A stretch of DNA of 64,000 nucleotides from Welwitschia mirabilis (taxonomy: Eukaryota; Gnetophyta; Gnetopsida; Welwitschiales), in the NCBI GenBank assembly GCA_051453625.1, contig JBOZIK010000001.1, forward strand, positions 232,598,313-232,662,312, read 5' to 3'. Shown one piece after another: positions 1 to 10,796 of the stretch (position 1 is the stretch's first letter; each line of letters starts with the position of its first letter). The notes below the pieces were generated by a model. It was not told the DNA's origin. It saw only the letters and a list, made by a program, of their open reading frames with translations, and ran no database searches. Made by a program: the position numbers and the translations under genes.

Positions 1-243
1 TATTTGTCAAGAAAACTATCTTCTATGAAGATAATTACCTTAGAAGCAATAAGATATTACCTAAATTTTTCTAGGTTAAAAGACTATGTCAAGAAGCTCT
101 TTTTCAATGATAGTATAGTTTAGTTAAGTGTCATTTAGCACTTTACTCACATAGTACATTACAATCCGTTTTTTTTTCTACTCTTTGCCCTAAAATAGTA
201 TCAACTACATACTCATTATCATTACATGTAATTTTAAAGAATA
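1..243 (-). pseudogene. G0 element: RNase H fragment of an Athila/Tat-like Ty3/gypsy polyprotein
   Basis: On the minus strand the sequence opens with a reading close to the start of the retroelement RNase H domain (cytosine-rich 'C-D/N-x-x-Y-x-V-x-x-x-L-G-Q-R' pattern) and continues with a 'YYVSKVLNDT' and 'NYTIIEKELL' pattern typical of Ty3/gypsy RNase H. Stops interrupt the frame. The piece ends at base 243, exactly where the ACTTC target duplication of Copia-1 begins. The RT part of the same polyprotein resumes on the same strand after the other ACTTC copy at 19848, so both are one element cut by Copia-1. The integrase would lie beyond the left edge. Confidence 0.8.
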
Positions 244-248
244 ACTTC
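244..248. repeat. Target site duplication of Copia-1, left copy (ACTTC)
   Basis: Exact match to 19843-19847. It fixes both outer ends of Copia-1 and shows that 243 and 19848 were once adjacent within G0. Confidence 0.9.
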
Positions 249-1225
249 TATTGGTAAAATCCTAGTTTTAATGACTCCACCTATCAAATATCATATGTCT
301 AATGTATAGACAAGTAGAATTGGAGAACACCAAAATTACAAAAAGGATTATTCCAGTTAAAGTCTTAAAGTGTAAAGTTCATAAAAGACTTAGCTCAGAA
401 TTCATAAAGAACATACATAATTAACTAAAGATGTCTACATATGTAAATACATCTATGAAAAAGATGTCTATAATATTAGAGACATATACCCTAAAATAGA
501 CTTTGTCATAGGAAAGAGATGACTATAATAACAAAGACATCTATATTAAACCAAGGATTTGAGATAAGTAAAAGAAGATTAAATTAAAGATGTCTAAACT
601 ACTTAAACTATTGAAAGACATCTACAAAATTGAAGATGTCTATGCTAAAATAGAATAGGTAACAAAGGTAAATTACATTCTGATGAATTATCTACATTTC
701 AAGGAATCAAGCAAGTTTTAAAATTTGGATTCATGATTACTAAGTATCAAAGATACATTACTTTAATTTTGAATAAAATTTATTAAAAACATATTTCAAG
801 GTGAAGACATCTACCTAACAGAGACATATACTATTTCAAAGACATGTATTCCAAAAATTTCATGGAAAATAAAATAGTTGGTAAACAACTAAGACTTAGT
901 TATTTCTATCCATTGCGTATCATTTAGATGTTTTCAAATAGCTATCTCTCTAGGACAGGGTTAAGGAAGACATGAAAAGTATAAAGAGCATAACAATAGA
1001 ATAAAAACACGTACTATCTACTAAATAGATTTCTTAATCATTGGCTCTTACATAGCTATATTACTCTGATCTTAAATACTCGTGAGTGATAACAATAAGG
1101 AAGAACTTTAGCATTTTTAAATACATGCATTATATTCCATTTCTTACTTTTATTCTTAGGATCCCTTACTACCTTATAAGGTGTAATGTAGTTGCATGTA
1201 TAATTAGTAGTCTTCAAAACCACTA
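249..1225 (+). repeat. Copia-1 5' LTR, first segment
   Basis: Collinear with the 3' LTR at 18493-19842 and with both Copia-2 LTRs, from the common start TATTGGTAAAATC through to 1225, where E1 interrupts it. It carries seven copies of AGATGTCTA or AGACATCTA (429, 462, 535, 588, 616, 634, 805). Between about 1169 and 1172 it lacks a stretch of roughly 115 bp that is present in the 3' LTR (about 19497-19612), so one internal deletion occurred. No gene. Confidence 0.88.
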
Positions 1226-2129
1226 TGTCATGTCCACATTTTTACTTTTCTTATAAAATTTGCAAAGGTTATGTTTAATGAAATATTTAAAAAATATTAA
1301 ATTATTTTAGAACCTCTAATTAATATAAATATTATGCTCTTGATATGCTGTCATATTAAATTGTAAGTTTGGACACGTTTTGATTAAAGTATTGCATACA
1401 AAATTCTAATGTTCTTATGGTGGCAAGGATTTCTTTTATTTACTTTTGCACTTCCTAGAAATTATGCTTGATTAAATATAAATTATGCAGGGTTAGTATT
1501 TATCTTTTTCCTCATTGTTATGATTAAATGTAAAGCATTATTTTATATTATTAAAAGCACTCGGTGGCCAAGCAAGCCTTTATGAGATATTATGAAACCC
1601 TCTTAAGTGTTACCTCATGTTATGTCCTTTCATATTCTTGAGTTTTATCATCTTATACATGTTTTCTTACTCTAAATAGAGTCCTTCCTTCTTCAAGTTT
1701 TATTTACTTTTCGAAACAACCTTGCCTTGAAATCTTGAATCTTAGGAGGTCTAGGAGATTTGGAACTTATAAGATCTTCGAAGAGCTTAAACATATATGG
1801 TATGATTCTATTCTTTATTACTTCTTATTGATTATTTCTTTTATTCCTTCTGTTAATGCAGTAATCCTATTTATATTCTTGCAAGATAAATGTTAAATTA
1901 TGTAATGCTTAATAAAGATAAATTTAATATTATTACATGTCTTATTTTCTTCCATCTTTTTTGCTTAATGTCTTAACGTTATTTGTTCTTGGTATGAGTT
2001 GTTAAACCTTATTATATTTACCTTGTCATTGTTATATTTAAAATATATAGTTTTCAATTGATAGCTTATGGTCAAATATTATCTTATTTTGTTGTCATCA
2101 TTATGTTTTAAACTTATAGTTATGGATTT

Positions 2130-2465
2130 TCACAAATCATCAAATGAAGCAGTGGACTCCACAGATCACTAAATAAGGTAGTGAAACGAGAATCCCATAA
2201 ATTATCAAATGAGATAGTGGGGATATTAGATTTACCACAGATTGCCAAATAAGATAATAGGCTTCATAGATCATCGAACGTGATAATGAAGTTAATGATA
2301 TATGATATTTTATATTTTTATGACAACAACAGATTGCTGAATGAGGTAGTGAACTTTACATATTGTTTAATGAGGTAGTGAAGTTAAATATGAAAAATTA
2401 TATGAGAATCACAAAGTACCAAATAAGGTAGTGGACTTCACAGATCATCAAATGAGGCAGTGTAG
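2130..2465 (+). repeat. Degenerate minisatellite in E1 (units near 30-36 bp)
   Basis: About nine imperfect units built on the pattern ACAGATCATCAAATGAG followed by GTAGTG, with spacers. Clear copies start near 2133, 2160, 2195, 2236, 2264, 2328, 2358, 2410 and 2437. No coding frame runs through it. Confidence 0.75.
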
Positions 2466-3682
2466 TAATTAATATATGTTTAAATATATAATGATTATTC
2501 TGATTTATAACCATAAAGTTGATGTTTGTAATATATCCTATTTCTCTTAAAGTCTTTTACTTGTCTTTCTTATCTTACTTCTTGAAAATACTTATCTATT
2601 TTGCCTATTTTTGTCTAGACCATACTAGGAGCTATCACATTTTCATAGTTTTCATTTCATTCTTGTGTATAATAGGTGGAAAATCTAGAGTTTAATTGCT
2701 AAAGTGGGCATGATTATATGGATAATCATTGATCCTACATTAATGAAAAATCTTCTGAATAATTGTAATTCTTTTTTAATGATTACTTAAATTTAAGTGT
2801 CTGAATTTCATGAGCATTTAATTCTTTATCTATTAATTATGATAAGAGATAAACTCCATTTATTTATATGTATGTGGGTTGCAGTATGTGAAGTTCACTG
2901 TAAAGATTCATGTTATATAGAATGATGATTATCTTCTTGAATTTCTAGTGATAAATTATGATATATTTTTCAACTATTATTTAATGAAATTTATTAAAAA
3001 TTTTGGATCTTTAGTCATGTATTTATGCATTGTTGTATTGAAAATCAAATTGAAGATTTGTAACTTATTAAGAATGTTCTTTAAACGAACATGAATTACA
3101 GTAGTATTTCTATATTGTATGTGAAAAATTTTCTTAAAAAACCTTAGTTAGATTTTGTGATAAGATAATATTTTCTTGAATTTCTTAGAAGGATTGTTAA
3201 TTTATTTATGATAAATCCTATTTTAAAATGGGTAAGAAATTTTTCCTCCTTTCCAAAAGATTCAAACCCAAAGAAAAAGAAATTAATTTATCCTCCTTAA
3301 ATTAATTAAAAGTTGTAAGAATAGTTAGTAGAGAAGATCTTTTTTAAAACTAATTTAAGGATTAAAGGTTAGTTTTTATGAAGAAAATGGAAAACTAAAT
3401 GTTAAAAAAATGTCATTTGCACTAATTATGAGATTTGAATCATTGCCCTCCTTTTTTTTTGTAACTAACCCCTAATACTACACCATTAAGCAGATGCTAT
3501 TAAAAGGTCATTTTTTTACTTAATTAATTATGCACAGGGTCCACTTAAGAATTGCAATTTTTCCAACATAGAGGGTTTAGTACAAAGAAGTCTCCATTAG
3601 GTAAGCACAGTGCTTGCAGATAATACGTAGCTTTAGGCATGTAATCTAGTCACTGTTTACACTTGAAATTGTAAAGGGAGGG

Positions 3683-4950
3683 TGTTGCAGTGTGAATTTA
3701 TGCAATTCTAAAGTCCTTTAGATAAACTTGTAAATCAAATAATATGCAGAAAAACACACGCTAGTATAGATAGAAGTTCATCTAAATGTCTAATCCCAAT
3801 GAAGGCACTAGGCTCAAAGTTAGAAAGTTAATTTCCAAAGGTATCTTTAGTCTTTTATCTTTTAATAACTAAAAGCAAATAACAAAGTAAATGTAATGTA
3901 AGATGAATTAAGAAGTGTATACAACTAGTTCTGAACTAACATAAATTATGAGATCTGCCAAGTGAAATATAAAAATGTAATGTGGAATGGAATGGATAAA
4001 CAATGTAATTCTAATACTAAACAAGGTTAACCTTAACAAAGGTTGCCTTTATGATCTAGATAAATCATAGAGTTATCACAATAAACTATGATCAATGTAA
4101 ACCATAAGGGACATACAGAATAAAAAAGAAATAGCAATTGTATTAATTTAAAATAGTATTTGTATTAAATCANNNNNNNNNNNNNNNNNNNNNNNNNNNN
4201 NNNNNNNNNNNNNNNNNNNNNNNNNNNNNNNNNNNNNNNNNNNNNNNNNNNNNNNNNNNNNNNNNNNNNNNNNNNNNNNNNNNNNNNNNNNNNNNNNNNN
4301 NNNNNNNNNNNNNNNNNNNNNNNNNNNNNNNNNNNNNNNNNNNNNNNNNNNNNNTCCATTGAAAGTTCTAAAAATATAATAATGGAAGTCAGAGAAGAAA
4401 CCCTAGTAGCCCAAGAGGCGTGCATGACCCCATTACAAGATAATTCAGCCCTACATATATAAAACAGTTGTCATTCCAACTATCGTGGGAATAACACTAG
4501 GAATGAAGCCCCATAATAATAAATAATTCAATAGTTATTACCTCCATAATTGGCCTTGCAGTTGGCTCTAATTATGTCATCATCCCTCATGTTGTGTGAA
4601 CGACAAAGGGGATGATACCTCCATAGAAAAGGATGCTTCATTAGCTCCTACCTCTAGTCCATGTTGCTGTTATGATAGCAAGTATGGTGCTATTATCCCC
4701 TTTGTCATGGTAATGATAGTAGGGACGACATCCTTCTAAAGCTCTTTAAGTAAAGCAAATTAGCCTTCTTCATCATTAGTCTTCCTTCAACACGCTAAGT
4801 ACCAAAACATGCCTGAAATGCCTTAAATTATATCAAGAATTACATGTTTCTGTGATCTTCCTATTGACTCTTCATAATCAACAGAATTACATCCAAACAT
4901 GCTTAAAATGCCAATTTATATGATTAAGGATAAGAATTGGCATCACAACA
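3683..4950 (-). mobile_element. D: solo LTR of the AT1 (Athila/Tat-like) family, nested in E1
   Basis: The reverse complement matches the LTRs of A and B, and the plus strand matches those of C, over the whole length from TGTTGCAGTG to CATCACAACA. Total length is about 1.27 kb including 182 N, the size of one AT1 LTR, with no internal domain beside it. The flanks GAGGG and TAAGG are not a convincing duplication, and a short local rearrangement (TAAGGATAAGAAT at 4925 and 4951) blurs the right end. Confidence 0.82.
4173..4354. other. Assembly gap (182 N) inside D
   Basis: Comparison with the C 5' LTR suggests about 200 bp are missing here, so the gap size is roughly right. It hides the TATA region of D. 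Confidence 0.95.
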
Positions 4951-6332
4951 TAAGGATAAGAATCATATGATTAAGCATTATTAGCATAACAACTTACCCT
5001 TTGTGATAAAATTATTCTAAATGAATTATTTATGTGCCACCCAGAAAGTGTTACCAGCCATTATGATCTCTCACTATATCATTTGAGTAATGTCTGGGTG
5101 GCCCATTTAAAAGAAAAATAATGCCCTACTCCTCAACTTTAAGCACTATGTATAGAATTTGATATGTGCATTATCAAAAGTGACACTCATCGAATTTCTT
5201 AAATACTCTAAAATAGAAATGCTCCTCATTTTTTATTTAGGATAAATCTAAAAAAACTTTTCTGATAGCATGCATCTGGATCTGTCATTTCTCACCTTTC
5301 TCCAAATGTATTTTCTCAATGTTTGTTTTAATTGCATAATGTTCTTTTCTCATACATTTCTAAAAAGTCAAAAGATGGAGAGGTGGTGATGTGTTTCAAA
5401 TCTAATTCATTTCTAAATTAATTATCCCTTTCTTTCAACATTCTATTACCTACTATTTTACATTAAACTCTATTAGATCACTTCTTCTTGGCATTCATTT
5501 GATCACATATCCTGCATTGATGTGTTTCTTCCTTTTGATATTTTATTCTCTTTATGTTTCATGTAGATCTATTTTCTGTTAAACCGCATCCTCCTCCATT
5601 GTGTTCTTCTTAAGTGCCAATTAGATTTCCACATTGTTCAGGTAAAAGTCGAAATTCTAACTTCATTTCATCATAGCTTGGTTAATTCCTCTTCTAATAG
5701 CAATTCATTTCTCAATCAATTTGTTTCAGTGTCATGTTTCTTAGTGAACTAGTTAAGTCATAGGATTATTATTTCTGATCATAAGTTTGATTCTTGATGG
5801 AAGCCTAAGTATCCACCTTTTGTTAAAATTAAAAGATGATTATTTAACTTCTTATGCAATTGTCCTTATGCCATTAAGTCTTGTACATCGAAATAATTTC
5901 CTAACTAAGAAGTAAATAAAAACCATGCAATATAAAAAATATTAGAGTTATAATTATATTAAGAATATTTCCTATGACATTTAGGATAAAATTTATGCAA
6001 CATTAGTTTGTAGAAATCCTTTATTACATAGTTCCTTACCTATGTTAGAAGATTATTGTAAAAGGGATTTCTAGGTATATTATTCATTCTAATAACTCAA
6101 GTTTGAGGTAAAATATCAACTCACTATAATTAAGTTTTCTAGGTTAGATGAATAATATTAGTTATTCCCTTCAACTAGATTTTTCCTCGAGTCCATCTCA
6201 TGTATTAGATTTTAAAATAGGAAATCATACCTTGTCTCTCTCCCACTTATAGTTTGTTTTTAGCCACCCTTTTGGTATTAGAGCATTAGATCAAGTTTCA
6301 AATTTTTCAACTAAAAATTTTGGAGTATTACA
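4951..6332 (+). repeat. E1 right part, non-coding
   Basis: AT-rich with no reading frame of note. It contains an imperfect stem (GCCACCCAGA at 5036-5045 against TCTGGGTGGC at 5093-5102) and, at 6273-6284, the primer-site-like TGGTATTAGAGC lying 48 bp before the unit ends. The final bases TATTACA abut the CACTA duplication. Confidence 0.6.
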
Positions 6333-6337
6333 CACTA

Positions 6338-6493
6338 TTTATAGGTTAAGAATATTTAAAGATGTGAGAGGAAGCTATCCTCTATGTGTAGACATACGTA
6401 GGTTGAAAACTTAAGATAATGTGGTAAGATCTTTATTCTATAAACTTCAATTTTCTTTAGTAGAGTTTTTATTTGGTAGACCTCATTTACCTT
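6338..6493 (+). repeat. Copia-1 5' LTR, second segment
   Basis: Continues the LTR exactly where the first segment stopped: TTTATAGGTTAAG followed by the GTGAGAGGAAGCTATCC block, as in the 3' LTR near 19655-19695. It runs to the ACCTT at 6489-6493, where C inserted. Confidence 0.88.
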
Positions 6494-7505
6494 TGTTATG
6501 ATGTGAATTCTTGTGATCTGAAAGTCCTTGAGATAAACTTGTAGTTCACATAAATCATAAAAATGGCACTCTAGTATAGATGGGAGTTTACCTAAATGTC
6601 ATAATCCAATGAAGGAACTAGGCTTGAAGTTAGAGAAATGATTTCTACTACTATATTCTATTGTTCTTTTTTCTTTATAGAAAGCTTAATAACAATAATG
6701 CAAGTAATGAAATTCTATGGAAATGTAAATGTAAATACAATGAAAGTGTATCTTACATAGAATTTAGTCTTCTTATCGTAAGACTGCTTCTCTATAGCTT
6801 ATATCAAAGAGGAAGAGCATTTACTAGTTCCTAATCAATATAAACTATGAGATCTACCCAAAATATGACTTGAATGCAATATGGAGAAAGAAATAATAAT
6901 GAAAATCTATTCTTAAACGAGATCAACCTTAATGAAGGTTGCCCTTAATATCTAAGTAAATCTAATAATGCTACACTGAGATCAAATTGAATAATAAGGG
7001 AGATACACAATAATGAGAAGAAATGAAATTGTATTACTTGATCATAACATCCACTTACAAGAATATAATAATAGCACCTCATAGAAAGGGACACAACTAA
7101 CACTAAGGGGACTTCCTTTCTACAGTATGGGATGGACCTCTCACCTTCAAGCTTCCATTACAAGTATAGAGAACAAAAGATGAAAAATGAAAAGGGAAGG
7201 GAAGAGGGGTTTTTATATATTTCCGAGTGAGGAAATGGGTAGCCAAACCATCAAGGTGGGAAAATAAACCCTAACAACTCACATGGCCCATTGGCACTCG
7301 TTACAAGATAGAAAACAGTTGTCATCTTGTTTGTCATCCACACGATAGAAGGAACAATGCCGCCGTAGCATCTTGGGTTGTGTGCCTTGTGTCTTAGATT
7401 GTGTGCCTTGTGCTGATGTTAGTCTTAAGTTATCATCTTTAATATCGTCTGGATGAAAAGGCAGATGATGAATTCTTGATGTATGTGCCCAGTGCTGCGA
7501 TTAGC
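6494..7505 (-). repeat. C 3' LTR, partial (runs into a gap)
   Basis: Parallel to 9448-10442 along its whole length. It stops at the gap with roughly the last 300 bp missing. It includes the hairpin near 7315-7360 and the minus-strand TATA area near 7205-7225. Confidence 0.88.
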
Positions 7506-7605
7506 NNNNNNNNNNNNNNNNNNNNNNNNNNNNNNNNNNNNNNNNNNNNNNNNNNNNNNNNNNNNNNNNNNNNNNNNNNNNNNNNNNNNNNNNNNNNNNN
7601 NNNNN
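7506..7605. other. Assembly gap (100 N) in C
   Basis: Exactly 100 N, a usual placeholder for unknown size. The true content must include the rest of the 3' LTR and possibly the whole RT-integrase region. Confidence 0.9.
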
Positions 7606-8043
7606 TCTTGTATCTTTTTCGACAGCATCAAAGATTCTAATGGTAATTTCTTTATTATCAAAGTGATATCTCATCATTCCAGATTAGGTGTCAATGATAT
7701 AATGAGCTATAGCACGAAAAGCCCTTCCTAAAAATAGGGGATACCCTCCATTCTGCTCTATTTCAATTATAACAACATCGATGGGATAAAAATCTTACTC
7801 AATCTAGATTACTAGATTCTTGATAATTCCTAATGGTTTCTTAATTGAGGTATTAGCTAGCTCTAGAATAATAGGTGTTGGTTCAATTCTATTTTCTAAC
7901 CCAAGTCTTTTACAGATATGAAAAGGCATAATATTTACACTTGCACCTATGTTAATTAAATCCTTTCTAATTCTTTTGTTTCCCTCTAAGGTAACACCAA
8001 TAGTTTTAGCCTTAGGATCTTTGAATTTAGGACATTTCTTCAT
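7606..8043 (-). pseudogene. C protease (Ty3/gypsy retropepsin), decayed
   Basis: On the minus strand, 8043 to 7804 gives an open 79-residue piece with the retropepsin core LINIGASVNIMP, then 'LGLENRIEPT', 'LELANTSIKKPLGI'. Further down, near 7700-7610, comes the end of the domain, matching the protease C-terminus of B. The catalytic Asp of the D-x-G-A motif reads Asn. Processing of the Gag-Pol polyprotein would have been its role. Confidence 0.85.
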
Positions 8044-8045
8044 TA

Positions 8046-8760
8046 CTAAGTTGGAGAGAGATTGGATGAGAAACCATTTACTTAGAATGATACATTTTTA
8101 TTTCCTTCTCACTAAGTCCTTCCACAACTTAGAATATTTGGGGTTTTCTTACAAGAGTTTCCAAAAGGGAAGGTTGATACTGAATTCTTGCATCAAGGCT
8201 CTTAGATGTTCATCAAAAGTAGGATTTTTTTTTAATCTATCAAGCTAAGAAGTTGATGGTCTCCTTCCCTTGTCCTCTGAAGTGGAAGGAAGGTTATAAG
8301 AATCTAGAATTTCTATATCATCTTCCCCACTTGCTTCATCTTTTTTATAAGTTGAAACCTCATGGGTAGGAGGTGTTGTATTTTTCCCACTTCTAGTTAC
8401 AATATTTAAGTCTCTCCTAACTTTATTTAGATTAGTCATTGGTTAGAAAGCAAGAGATCCTTGTGGTATTTGGTTAGCAAGCATTGTTTGTTGAAGCACA
8501 TTCACTAAGTTCTCAATGTTGCTATTGGTCTTTTCTTGCATCTTTTTCATTTCTTTGATAGATTCTCTAAGGGGATTATTTAGACTTTATTGAGAATGTG
8601 GTTGAAAGTTGAAATTTTTAAATCTATTCTCAAAAGATTTCCATTGGTGTACGTACCTAGGTTTAACTCGAAGTCAATTAATCCTTCCTTGATATTTTCT
8701 TTAATCAGGTTTTGTTATCTTTGATATTTTGTCTTCTTACTAGTATTAATCATGTCCTTG
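8046..8760 (-). pseudogene. C gag C-terminal part, decayed
   Basis: Minus-strand 8439 to 8245 is open and matches the gag-to-protease linker of B (serine-rich, acidic 'EDDIEILDSY' segment followed by 'RRPSTS'). Upstream, 8440-8760 includes the pattern for a glutamine/lysine-rich stretch preceding it. Most of the expected Gag N-terminal half is missing between here and the leader, so C is internally shortened relative to A and B. Confidence 0.7.
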
Positions 8761-9444
8761 CATGTTCGAGAAACTAACAGAGCCTAGAAATCAAAAACAA
8801 CAAACTGTTATTTGGCTCATTATGGAGACGACAGATTGGACAATGGTCACAAGGGAAAAAAGAAAAAAATTACAGAAGTCCAAAAATGTAGTGGACTATC
8901 ATCTAGGTAAGTCATTTAGATGATAGATAGGAAAACTGAAGAACTTCTATAGGGAAAAAAAACTAGAATTCAAGAAATTTCCATATCAAAAAAAATAGAC
9001 TGTCATCCTTTCAAGTCTCGAGGATGACAGATGAGATGATGAAGTAAAGAGGAATACAAAAACTAAAAATTTACAAGAATAAAACTTACATGAAGGGGAA
9101 AAACATAGACTATTGTCCACCCATATTGTAAGGATGACAAATGAGACATCACAGTTGTAGAAATACTAAGATGAATGCAGAAAGAAATAGACTTCCAAAT
9201 AAACTAAGATGAATGTGGGAAAAAAAAAACCAGACTGTCATTCTTATAGGTCATGGGGATGATAGAAAAGATGATAACACAAAAATAGAAAATATAAAAT
9301 GTAAATTGTAGAAAATAAAATCTACTTTAACCTGGGCTAGGAAAAAATACAGCACTAATTAAAAATAGATAACTTGAATACAAGTTTTAAGGTACTTCCT
9401 CTGATTAGTGACACTTTTCTTAGCCTTCCCCTAAAATGGCACCA
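8760..9444 (-). repeat. C leader: tandem array of five hairpin units, ending at the primer site
   Basis: Five imperfect hairpins start near 8804, 8895, 8999, 9109 and 9234, spaced about 91, 104, 110 and 125 bp. Each has the form ACTGTCATCC, a short centre, then GGATGACAGATGAG (best at 8999-9035). Between them lie A-rich spacers with recurring 'AAACTAAGATGAATG'-type words. The minus-strand primer site TGGTGCCATTTTAGGGG occupies 9444 down to 9428, three bases from the LTR. It resembles the tRNA-Asp-complementary site used by Athila/Tat elements. Confidence 0.75.
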
Positions 9445-9447
9445 AAA

Positions 9448-10748
9448 TGTTGCAGTATGAATTCTTATGATCTGGAAGTTCTTGAAATAAACCTATAGTT
9501 CACATAAATCACAAAAATGGCACTCTAGTATAGACAGGAGTTCATCCAAATATCATAATCCAATGAAGGCACTAGGCTTGAAGTTAGAGAAATGATTTCT
9601 ACTAATGTATTCTATTATTCTTTTACCTTTATAAAAAGTTGAATAATAATAATGCAAGTAATGAAATGCTATGGAAATACAATGAAAGTGTATCTTACGT
9701 AGACTTTAGTCTTCCTATTGTAAGACTACCTCTCTATAACTTATATCAAAGAGAAAGAGCATTTACTAGTTTCTAATTAATATAAATATGAGATCTACTC
9801 AAAATACGACTTGAATGAAATATGAAGAAACAAACAATAATGCAAATTTATTCTTAAACAAGATCAACCTTAATAAAGGTTTCCCTTAATATCTAAGTAA
9901 ATCTAAGAATCTTCACTAAGATTAACTTAAGTAATAAGGGAGATACACAATAATGAGAAGAAATAAAATTGTATTACTTGATTATAACATTCACTTATAA
10001 GACTAAAATAATAGCACTTAATGAGAGGGACACAGCCTGATACCAAGGGGACTCCTTTCTGCAGTATGGGATGGACCTCTCGCCTTCAAGCTTCTGTCAC
10101 AAGTATGAAGAACAAAAGATGGAAAATGGAAAGAAAAGGAGAGAGGGGTATTTATAGATTTCTGAGTGAGAAAGTAGGCGGCCAAATCCTCAAGATGAGA
10201 AAAGAAACCCTAACAACTTGCATGGCATATTGGCACTCATTACAAGGCAAAAACCAGTTATCGTCTTATTCGTTGTCCACATTATAGAAGGGATGACACT
10301 ACCTTAGCATCTTGGGTTATGTACCCTATGTTTTGGATTGTGTGCCCTGTGATGCCATTAGTCTTGAGTTGTTGCTTCAATGCCATCCAGATGAAAAGAT
10401 GAATGATGAATTCTCAATGTGTGTGCCCAGTGCTGCGATTAGCACTGTAGGCTTCTGTCCATATCAGTAGTTTGGTCATCCTAAGTGTCATCCACACTAT
10501 AGAAGGGATGACAATCTTCTTTTCCTCTTTTTCCAAAGAAAATCAGCCTTTGCATCATTCCATCCTTCTTCTAATCCCACAACATTAGAATAAGCTCAAG
10601 AAACTACCAAAGATGCTCGATATCACATGTTTTGCTATTTATCCTATCGATCCTTTATAATTGTCAATTTTTCATCAAAACCTGTATAAATAATCTACAG
10701 AAATACTCAAAATATACCATCAATTTCCCATAAATTGGCATCGCAACA
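9448..10748 (-). repeat. C 5' LTR (1301 bp)
   Basis: TGTTGCAGTATGAATTC to GGCATCGCAACA on the plus strand; the termini form the 6-bp inverted pair TGTTGC and GCAACA. It holds two hairpins (10256-10298 and 10480-10520) and a minus-strand TATAAATA box at 10156-10149, preceded by AAACCCTAA (a telo-box when read on the minus strand as TTAGGGTTT). Full-length reference for the family's minus-oriented copies. Confidence 0.9.
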
Positions 10749-10753
10749 ACCTT

Positions 10754-10776
10754 TTCCTCTAAGTTCAATGATCCTC
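10754..10776 (+). repeat. Copia-1 5' LTR, last segment
   Basis: The 23 bp TTCCTCTAAGTTCAATGATCCTCA region completes the LTR after the ACCTT duplication of C and matches the end of the 3' LTR at 19824-19842. Confidence 0.8.
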
Positions 10777-10778
10777 AA

Positions 10779-10796
10779 TTAGTATTAAAGTAGGTA
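10779..10796 (+). other. Copia-1 primer binding site (tRNA-Met type)
   Basis: TTAGTATTAAAGTAGGTAC, a decayed form of TGGTATCAAAGTAGG, lies 2-3 bases after the LTR end. The Copia-2 site at 35167 (TGATATCAAAGTAGGTAC) confirms it. The family of sites complementary to initiator tRNA-Met is standard for plant copia elements. Confidence 0.75.

Larger units (their letters stand above)
1226..6332 (+). mobile_element. E1: insertion in the Copia-1 5' LTR, probably a chromovirus-type solo LTR (about 3.8 kb without nested D)
   Basis: The unit starts TGTCATGTCCAC, ends GGAGTATTACA and is flanked by the perfect 5-bp duplication CACTA (1221-1225 and 6333-6337). Removing it rejoins the Copia-1 LTR almost base for base against the 3' LTR. 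No gag or pol reading is visible. Start and end resemble those of the E2 LTR (TGTCATATCCC and GGACATTACA), and a shared segment near 'CATACTAGG' falls at a similar offset in both. Taking out nested D leaves about 3,839 bp, close to the 4.0 kb E2 LTR. A single long LTR left by recombination is the simplest reading. Orientation follows the E2 comparison. Confidence 0.7.
6494..10748 (-). mobile_element. C: minus-strand AT1 Ty3/gypsy element inserted in the Copia-1 5' LTR
   Basis: Bounded by the perfect 5-bp duplication ACCTT (6489-6493 and 10749-10753). Reading on the minus strand: 5' LTR (10748 to 9448), primer site, leader with hairpin array, gag, protease, then a 100-N gap, then the 3' LTR. 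RT, RNase H and integrase are not visible. Either they were deleted, or the gap is a placeholder that hides them along with about 300 bp of the 3' LTR. The family is the non-chromovirus (Athila/Tat side) branch, judged by the TGGTGCC primer site and the protease type. Confidence 0.9.

Noticed and set aside
3661-3682. Polypurine-like AAAGGGAGGG directly before D
   Set aside because: D lies on the minus strand by LTR orientation and has no internal domain, so this is target sequence, not a priming tract.
8760-9444. CRISPR-like array (regular repeats with spacers)
   Set aside because: Repeats are diverged, spacers are similar A-rich sequence rather than unique, and the context is a plant retrotransposon leader.
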